Origin: Clostridiales bacterium
GTDB lineage: Bacteria; Bacillota; Clostridia; Christensenellales; Borkfalkiaceae
NCBI GenBank assembly: GCA_003523255.1
Contig: DPGH01000008.1
Coordinates: 88,048 to 152,047, forward strand
Length of the DNA stretch: 64,000 nucleotides
Direction: 5' to 3'
Of this stretch, positions 58,728 through 64,000 are shown piece after piece. Position 1 is the first letter of the stretch. Each line of letters begins with the position of its first letter. Below the pieces are notes generated by a model. It made no database searches and was not told the origin of the DNA. It saw nothing but the letters and a program-made list of their open reading frames with translations. A program made the position numbers and the translations under genes.

Positions 58728-59431
58728 TAAAAGAAAATTCGGATTATACCAAAGATAAACCGAGTTTGCTTTTTTTACACGGATACGGGTCCTTCGGCAA
58801 AAGTTTTGCGCCGCAGATCGCGTTTTTTAAAAAAGATTATAACGTTTACTATCCCGATATGAAAGGGTTCGGCGAAAACAAAGATATGCCTTACCCGTAT
58901 TCTCTCGGCGATTACGCCGAAGAGATTAAAGAGTATATGTCGCGTAACGGTATAGATAAGCCTTGCGTTGTGGCTCACTCTTTCGGCGCGCGCGTCGCAA
59001 TAAAACTCGCCGCAGAAAACGGTGAAATCTTCGATAAAATAGTGCTTACGGGCGCGGCGGGGCTTAAACCGAAGTTTTCGCTTAAAAAAGCGATTAAAAA
59101 GAAAATTTTCGGCATAGCGAAAAAATTCGTGCCGAAACGTAAACTTTCGGCGTTTTACTCTAAAGATTACCGCGCGCTTTCGCCGGTAATGAAAGAGAGT
59201 TTCGTTAAAATCGTAAACGAAAACCTTGACGGACTTATTTCACACGTAAAAAATCCTACGCTGATAATTTTCGGCGATAAAGATAAAGAAACGCCCCTTT
59301 ATATGGCAAAACGGCTTAACTCGGGCATAGAAAACAGCAAGCTCGTGATTTTTAACGGCGCGGGGCATTTTGCTTTTCTCGATAAGCCGATGAAATTTAA
59401 CGCGGAGGTAAAGGAGTTTTTGCTCTCTTAA
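58724..59431 (+). CDS. alpha/beta hydrolase
   Basis: This 235-residue hydrolase has HGYGSFGKSFAPQ, the nucleophile elbow VAHSFGAR, and the acid and base residues in FGDKDKETP and GAGHFAFLDKP. Substrate unknown. The start is taken as the TTG at 58724, which overlaps the rimI stop and follows AAGGAG by about 5 nt; a GTG five codons earlier is the alternative. Cotranscribed with tsaE-tsaB-rimI and followed by murF, so a cell-wall or metabolite-repair role is possible. Confidence 0.8.
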   Translation: MIKENSDYTKDKPSLLFLHGYGSFGKSFAPQIAFFKKDYNVYYPDMKGFGENKDMPYPYSLGDYAEEIKEYMSRNGIDKPCVVAHSFGARVAIKLAAENGEIFDKIVLTGAAGLKPKFSLKKAIKKKIFGIAKKFVPKRKLSAFYSKDYRALSPVMKESFVKIVNENLDGLISHVKNPTLIIFGDKDKETPLYMAKRLNSGIENSKLVIFNGAGHFAFLDKPMKFNAEVKEFLLS

Positions 59432-59435
59432 TATC

Positions 59436-61118
59436 ATGTTTCCTACCGACTGGACCGCTTTTTCGGAATTTTTTTCTGCCGAATCGATAATACCCGTTTC
59501 GGTTTTTTGCGCGATTAACGCCGTACTGCTGTTTTGGGCTTCGATTAAATTTTTGCTCGTGTTTCAGCAAGGCGGCTATAAAAACACGCGCTACTTTAAA
59601 TGGCTTTTAAGTCCCGAAACGCCTTATTTAAGGCGACTTATGGTGCTGTGTCTTTTGGGGTTTTTGTTTTTTAACGTGCTTAACGTTTCGTTTGCGCCGA
59701 TAATCGGTAACGACGGAATAACTTCTTACGTGGGCTTTTTGTCTTACGGGCTGTTTACCTTGCTTTATATAAACACCGAAAGCAGCGTTAACGCAAAAGT
59801 TCCGCTTAAAAAAACCAAACGACTTGTGCGTCTTTCGATTATGTTCGTTATTTTACTTGCGGCGGCAACTTTCGGACTGATGATTTTATTGAACTACGTC
59901 GCTTTCGTTATAGGCGACAAAACCACCGCGCTCGTCAGGTACTCGCTTATATGCGGCATGCCCATTCTTACGCCGTATATACTTTATCTCGCTTACTGCG
60001 TGATGGAGCCGTTTGAATGGATTTTGCGCAGACATTATCTTAAAATCGCCAAAGCAAAACTCGACTCTTACGACGTAATAAAGATAGGCATAACGGGCAG
60101 TTACGCCAAAACCAGCGTTAAAGAAATTCTTAAAACGCTGTTGTCCCAAAAGTATCGCGTGCTTTCTACGCCCGAAAGTTATAACACGCCGCTCGGTATC
60201 GCGCTTACGGTTAAAAACCTCGACGGCACGCACGACGTTTTTCTTGCGGAGATGGGTGCGCGCAGCAAGGGCGACATTAAAACTCTTGCCGAAATGGTTA
60301 ATCCTTCGGTCGGCGTTCTGACGGGCATAAACAACCAGCATCTCGAAACGTTCGGAAGCGAGGAAGCGATAAAGCAAACGAAGTACGAACTTTTCGAGTA
60401 TCTCGAAAAAACGGGCGGCAGCGGGTTTTTCACCGCAGACAGCGACGGTTCGAGGGAATTATACGATAAATTCGGCGGCGAAAAATATTTTGCCGGGCTT
60501 ACGGGTGAAGACGACCTTGTTACCGCCGAAAACGTGGTAACCGACAAACACGGCACGACGTTTACGCTTAAAATAAAAGGGGAAGAGCCCGTGGAATGCA
60601 GAACGGTGCTTCTCGGCAAACACTCGGTAAGCAACATATGTATGGCGGCGGCCGTCGCGTATAAAACCGGACTTTCGCCCGAAGAAATCGCGCTCGGCAT
60701 AAGCAGACAAAGCGCGGTAAAACACCGCCTCGAACTTATTCCCAACAATAAAAACGTGGTAATAATAGACGACAGTTACAACGCCAACGTAGACGGAATA
60801 AAAGCGGCGATGGAAGTTCTCGATACTTTCACCGGCAGAAAAATAGTTTTAACGCCGGGGCTCGTAGAACTCGGCAAAATGGAAAACGTTTACAATATGG
60901 AATTCGGCGAAACGCTTGCAAAGCATGCGGATATAGTGGTAATAGTCGGCAAGCACAATGCGGAAATGCTTTTAAGCGGATTAAGCGCGGGCGGCATGGC
61001 GCGCGAAAATATTCTTTTTGAAAAGACCGCAACGCGCGGCAACGAAACGCTTAACGGCATTTTGCAGGAGGGCGACGTGGTTTTGTTTGAAAACGACCTG
61101 CCCGACAATTATAATTAA
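59436..61118 (+). CDS. murF: MurF-type ligase with N-terminal membrane domain
   Basis: This 560-residue protein has four to five membrane helices in residues 18-190, then a Mur ligase from about 210. The ATP loop is GITGSYAKTS (218-227), with Ala in place of the middle Gly of the usual GKT run. Further motifs are LAEMGARSKGDI, GINNQHLETFGS and IDDSYNANVDG. MurF adds D-Ala-D-Ala to the UDP-MurNAc-tripeptide; the neighbouring ddl makes that dipeptide. Standard MurF is about 450 residues and cytoplasmic, so the membrane part is an addition. Confidence 0.85.
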   Translation: MFPTDWTAFSEFFSAESIIPVSVFCAINAVLLFWASIKFLLVFQQGGYKNTRYFKWLLSPETPYLRRLMVLCLLGFLFFNVLNVSFAPIIGNDGITSYVGFLSYGLFTLLYINTESSVNAKVPLKKTKRLVRLSIMFVILLAAATFGLMILLNYVAFVIGDKTTALVRYSLICGMPILTPYILYLAYCVMEPFEWILRRHYLKIAKAKLDSYDVIKIGITGSYAKTSVKEILKTLLSQKYRVLSTPESYNTPLGIALTVKNLDGTHDVFLAEMGARSKGDIKTLAEMVNPSVGVLTGINNQHLETFGSEEAIKQTKYELFEYLEKTGGSGFFTADSDGSRELYDKFGGEKYFAGLTGEDDLVTAENVVTDKHGTTFTLKIKGEEPVECRTVLLGKHSVSNICMAAAVAYKTGLSPEEIALGISRQSAVKHRLELIPNNKNVVIIDDSYNANVDGIKAAMEVLDTFTGRKIVLTPGLVELGKMENVYNMEFGETLAKHADIVVIVGKHNAEMLLSGLSAGGMARENILFEKTATRGNETLNGILQEGDVVLFENDLPDNYN

Positions 61119-61146
61119 AAACGGTAAAATTTAATAAACCCGAAAG

Positions 61147-61186
61147 AAACACCTAAGCGAAAAATATTTTGCGGAGGTGTTTTTTT
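61147..61186 (+). promoter_or_regulatory. hairpin enclosing the ddl Shine-Dalgarno
   Basis: AAACACCT (61147-61154) pairs with AGGTGTTT (61175-61182), and inside it GCGAAA pairs with TTTTGC. The stem holds the ddl Shine-Dalgarno GGAGG and ends in seven T's directly before the ATG. It looks like an intrinsic terminator and also blocks the ribosome site, so it may act as an attenuator between murF and ddl. Confidence 0.65.
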
Positions 61187-62296
61187 ATGAAAACCGTTGC
61201 GGTATTTTACGGCGGGGAATCCGTCGAGCACGACGTTTCGGTTATAACCGGAGTAATGACGATGAACGCCGTAGACAAGGCGCGTTACGAAGTTTTGCCG
61301 GTGTACGCGGCAAAAAACGGCACGTTTTACACGGGGGATGAATTGTTCGAGATAGACGGATATAAAAACCTTGATTTTAAAAAACTTAAAAAAGCGGCGT
61401 TTTTACCCGGCGACGATACGATGTACGTTATAAAGGGCAAAACTTTGCGCCCCTTAAAAAAAATATCCGTCGCTATAAACTGCACGCACGGCGAGCGAGG
61501 GGAGGACGGCTGCATAGCGGCGATATGCAAACTTTCGCACGTGCCGATAGCGTCTCCCGGCGTTTCACCCTCCGCGATTAGTATGGAAAAACATTTGTCT
61601 AAAACCGTGCTTCGCGGTATGGGTGTTAAAACCTTACCGTCGGTAAAAATCAATACGGCGTCGGGCGCGGCTTCCGCGCTGAAAAAAGCGGGGCTGGACT
61701 TTCCTTTAATAGTAAAGCCCGACAGGGGCGGCTCGAGCGTAGGAATTTCTCTTGCCAAAGACGAGCGCGAACTTTCCGCGGCGGTATCGCTTGCGTTAAA
61801 ATTCGGCGAGTCTGCTGAAATCGAGCCGTATGCCGAAGAATTTACCGAAATCAACTGTGCGGCGTATAAAAACGCGGACGGGGTAACCGTAGTTTCCGAA
61901 TGCGAAAAGCCTTTCAAAAAAGGCGCGCTTTTGTCGTTTGAGGATAAATACGTGGACGGTGAAAGACAGTTTCCCGCAAAAATCGCGCCCGCTCTCGGCG
62001 AAAGAGTGCAAAAAATCACGAGAAAGGTTTACGACGAACTGGGCTTTGAGGGGATAGTGCGCATAGACTATATGATTATCCGCGGCGAGGTATATTTGAA
62101 CGAAATAAACGCCGTGCCGGGTTCGCTCGCGTACTATCTGTTCTGTAAAACGCAAAAAAGTTTTTCCTCTCTTTTAACCGGCGTAATAGAGGGCGCAATG
62201 CGGCGCGCGGCGCCTTCCGACACGTACGTAAAGAATATTTCTACGGGAATACTCGACGGGCTTAAAGGTAAGGGCGCAAAACGTTTGGAGCGGTAA
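61187..62296 (+). CDS. ddl: D-alanine--D-alanine ligase
   Basis: This 369-residue ATP-grasp enzyme has VAVFYGGESVEHDVSVITG at the start, CTHGERGEDG, IVKPDRGGSSVGIS and YLNEINAVPGSLAYYLF. It makes the D-Ala-D-Ala dipeptide used by MurF, whose gene is just upstream. The ATG at 61187 follows GGAGG; a further upstream in-frame start would include the hairpin. Confidence 0.95.
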   Translation: MKTVAVFYGGESVEHDVSVITGVMTMNAVDKARYEVLPVYAAKNGTFYTGDELFEIDGYKNLDFKKLKKAAFLPGDDTMYVIKGKTLRPLKKISVAINCTHGERGEDGCIAAICKLSHVPIASPGVSPSAISMEKHLSKTVLRGMGVKTLPSVKINTASGAASALKKAGLDFPLIVKPDRGGSSVGISLAKDERELSAAVSLALKFGESAEIEPYAEEFTEINCAAYKNADGVTVVSECEKPFKKGALLSFEDKYVDGERQFPAKIAPALGERVQKITRKVYDELGFEGIVRIDYMIIRGEVYLNEINAVPGSLAYYLFCKTQKSFSSLLTGVIEGAMRRAAPSDTYVKNISTGILDGLKGKGAKRLER

Positions 62297-62338
62297 ACGG
62301 TTTTATGATAAAATAAGAAAAAAACAGTAGGAGATGCT

Positions 62339-63538
62339 ATGGCTAAAATCGCGATGAAAACGCCGCTTGTGGAAATGGACGGCGACGAGATGACGAGAGT
62401 CGTATGGCAATGGATAAAAGATATACTTATTTTGCCGTACGTGGACTTAAAGACGGAATATTACGACCTCGGCTTAAAGCACAGGGACGAAACGAACGAC
62501 AAGGTTACGGTAGATTCGGCAAACGCAACGCTTAAATACGGCGTGGCGGTAAAGTGTGCCACCATTACCCCCAACTACCAGCGGGTAGAAGAGTATAACC
62601 TTAAACAAATGTGGAAAAGTCCCAACGGCACCATAAGGGCGATACTCGACGGCACGGTGTTCCGCGCACCCGTTTTGGTAGACGGCATAACCCCTTATAT
62701 TCCCACGTGGAAAAAGCCGATAGTCATTGCGAGGCACGCTTACGGCGATATTTATAAAGCGGTAGACGGGCTTGCGGGTAAGGGCAAAGCGGAACTCGTT
62801 TTTACCGACGAAAACGGCAAAGAACAACGTCTTACCGTACACGACTTTAACGATAACGGCGTAGTGCTTGCTATGCATAATACCGATAAATCGATTGAAA
62901 GTTTCGCAAGGTCTTGCTTTAACTACGCGCTCGATAAAAAAATGCCGCTGTGGTTTAGCACTAAAGATACTATAAGCAAACTTTACGACGGTGAGTTTAA
63001 ACGCATTTTCGCCGAGGTGTACGAAAAAGATTATAGACAGAAATTCGAGGCGGCGGGTATAGAATATATGTATACGCTTATAGACGACGTCGTGGCGCGT
63101 ATCGTACGTAGCGAAGGCGGCGTGGTATGGGCGTGCAAAAACTACGACGGCGACGTTATGAGCGATATGGTCGCCACCGCTTACGGCAGCCTTGCCATGA
63201 TGACGAGCGTACTCGTTTCGCCCGACGGTAAATACGAGTACGAGGCGGCGCACGGCACCGTTACCCGCCATTATTATAAATATCTTAAAGGCGAAGTAAC
63301 TTCTACCAACCCCGTGGCGACGATTTTCGCCTGGACGGGCGCGCTCGATAAACGCGGCGAACTCGACGGCACGCCCGAACTTTGCGCCTTTGCCAAACGG
63401 CTTGAAAAAGCCACGATAGACACTATCGAGGCGGGCGAAATGACGGGCGACCTTGTGGGGCTGTTCAAAAAAGAAGGCGTTACGCCCGTAAAACTCTCTT
63501 CGGAGGACTTTTTAAGGGCTATCGCAAAAAGGCTGTAA
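62339..63538 (+). CDS. icd: NADP-dependent isocitrate dehydrogenase
   Basis: This 399-residue type II (eukaryote-like homodimeric) isocitrate dehydrogenase has PLVEMDGDEMTRVVW, NGTIRAILDGTVFR (substrate loop) and the cofactor pocket AAHGTVTRHY. It makes 2-oxoglutarate. With the aconitase-family protein at 28968 it suggests an oxidative branch to glutamate; citrate synthase is not in the window. AGTAGGAGA lies before the ATG. Confidence 0.93.
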   Translation: MAKIAMKTPLVEMDGDEMTRVVWQWIKDILILPYVDLKTEYYDLGLKHRDETNDKVTVDSANATLKYGVAVKCATITPNYQRVEEYNLKQMWKSPNGTIRAILDGTVFRAPVLVDGITPYIPTWKKPIVIARHAYGDIYKAVDGLAGKGKAELVFTDENGKEQRLTVHDFNDNGVVLAMHNTDKSIESFARSCFNYALDKKMPLWFSTKDTISKLYDGEFKRIFAEVYEKDYRQKFEAAGIEYMYTLIDDVVARIVRSEGGVVWACKNYDGDVMSDMVATAYGSLAMMTSVLVSPDGKYEYEAAHGTVTRHYYKYLKGEVTSTNPVATIFAWTGALDKRGELDGTPELCAFAKRLEKATIDTIEAGEMTGDLVGLFKKEGVTPVKLSSEDFLRAIAKRL

Positions 63539-63588
63539 TTTGTAAAATTAACTTAATTTTAAGTATTGTTTTTTATAATTATTAAGAG

Positions 63589-63625
63589 CGCGGGGGAGAG
63601 GGTTTTTGCCTTTTCCCCGCGTTTT
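63589..63625 (+). terminator. terminator of icd
   Basis: CGCGGGGGA (63589-63597) pairs with TTCCCCGCG (63613-63621), followed by TTTT. The loop is long and AT-rich. Confidence 0.7.
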
Positions 63626-63647
63626 AGCGTGTTTTAAATTAAAATTA

Positions 63648-63676
63648 TTGCAATCTGCACGTTGTTGTGCTAATAT
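63648..63676 (+). promoter_or_regulatory. promoter of the terminal structured RNA
   Basis: TTGCAA (63648-63653), a 17-bp spacer and TAATAT (63671-63676) with extended -10 TG at 63668-63669. The predicted start, about 63682, is the first base of the closing stem. Confidence 0.75.
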
Positions 63677-63681
63677 AATAA

Positions 63682-63855
63682 TTGCGACCCAAATTTTATA
63701 ACTTGCATATTAAGTATACTTATGGCATAAGTGTACCTAATTCGCTCTACAAAAATTCCTTTCGTGTGAGTTATTGTTTAAAATTTGGTGTCGCAACTAA
63801 TCGATGATTGCACTGTGCAATGCCACCCGCCGTTTAGTGGGCGGCATTTTATTTT
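63682..63855 (+). ncRNA. unidentified structured leader RNA
   Basis: A long imperfect hairpin starts at the predicted transcription start. TTGCGAC (63682-63688) and CCAAATTTTA (63689-63698) pair with TAAAATTTGG (63779-63788) and GTCGCAA (63790-63796), leaving one bulged base. Then ATAACT/AGTTAT continues (63698-63703, 63769-63774), and an apical stem GTATACTTAT/ATAAGTGTAC (63714-63723, 63727-63736) is separated by a large asymmetric bubble. A second hairpin ATTGCAC-T-GTGCAAT (63807-63821) and the terminator TGCC...GGCA (63821-63844) with T-rich tail follow, just before a lipoprotein gene. It could be a riboswitch-type leader or a stand-alone RNA. No family recognised. Confidence 0.65.
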
Positions 63856-63877
63856 AAAGTTTTTTCAGGAGGTTTTT

Positions 63878-64000
63878 ATGAAAAACAGAAAAAGACTTTT
63901 AACGCTTGCGCTTTTGTGTTTGGCGTTAGCATTTTCCGTTTTAGGGTTAACTGCCTGCGGCAACAAAGGAGATAACCGCGACCCCGGCAAGTCCGCTTAT
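63878..64000 (+). CDS. lipoprotein, 5' part only (cut by window end)
   Basis: The first 41 codons give a signal peptide with lipobox LTAC and the start of a mature lipoprotein (CGNKGDNRDPGK). CAGGAGG is a strong Shine-Dalgarno. The gene runs past the window end, so the product cannot be named; a substrate-binding lipoprotein is plausible. Its mRNA starts with the structured RNA 63682-63855 and its terminator, so it is probably controlled by it. Confidence 0.75.
   Translation, partial: MKNRKRLLTLALLCLALAFSVLGLTACGNKGDNRDPGKSAY

Noticed and set aside
63682..63855. Naming the terminal RNA as 6S
   Set aside because: Topology is similar, but the part closed by the stem is only about 115 nt and I see no diagnostic 6S sequence; left unnamed.

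Overview
The window looks like ordinary chromosome from an uncultured, gut-type member of the Clostridia (Bacillota). The evidence is moderate GC, sigma-A promoters of the TTGACA/17 bp/TATAAT kind (often with an extended -10 TG), Firmicute riboswitches, two CotF-like spore-coat proteins, [FeFe] hydrogenase, group II ECF vitamin transport and the DUF3343/cysteine-desulfurase pair. I saw no insertion sequence, prophage, CRISPR array, plasmid function or rRNA. The lineage is inference; a Christensenellales-like bacterium would fit.

Layout. 1-920: preQ1-controlled queT and a DUF378 protein. 1006-4227: the shared energising module ecfA1-ecfA2-ecfT, then truA. 4348-5361: rplM-rpsI behind an L13-type leader. 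5474-6114: three tandem, individually promoted copies of an unidentified structured RNA, followed by an unknown 71-aa protein. 6469-11773: spore-coat-like proteins, a zinc-ribbon membrane protein, a [FeFe] hydrogenase with a NuoF/GltD-type flavoprotein, and dut. 13868-19931: a purine-riboswitch operon for purine salvage and nucleoside import (xpt, BMP lipoprotein, ABC ATPase, two permeases). 20200-22700: glycolipid glycosyltransferase, acyltransferase and GNAT. 22878-26430: DeoR regulator, a split ygjV, a decayed GNAT gene, an SGNH esterase and a lipoprotein. 26535-28344: tRNA-Leu(UAG) and M-box-controlled mgtE. 28364-37457: aconitase-family hydratase, Nudix, luxS, ybaK, lipid kinase, CCA-adding enzyme and a large KLSxVL-repeat membrane protein. 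37467-38640: rpsF-ssb-rpsR. 38728-49649: ArsB-type permease, a candidate C-rich sRNA, TPP-controlled thiT, yfbR, msmX with an unusual tail, a putative metal permease, a PucR-type regulator, an S41 protease, and csd/DUF3343. 49694-63538: housekeeping genes (nth, obgE, yhbY, nadD-yqeK, rsfS, a DeoC-like pseudo-enzyme, FMN-controlled ribU, tsaE-tsaB-rimI, membrane murF, ddl, icd). 63648-64000: another structured leader RNA and the start of a lipoprotein gene.

How the parts fit. One ECF module (1006-3499) probably serves the three solitary S components in the window (QueT, RibU, ThiT), each under its own cognate riboswitch. Five metabolite or ion riboswitches (preQ1, purine, Mg2+ M-box, TPP, FMN) and two ribosomal-protein leaders are packed into 64 kb. 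The most novel material is the triplicated RNA locus, the candidate anti-Shine-Dalgarno sRNA, the 63.7 kb leader RNA, the ten-repeat surface protein, and a recurring near-leaderless arrangement in which a -10 box lies 6-10 nt from the ATG with no Shine-Dalgarno.
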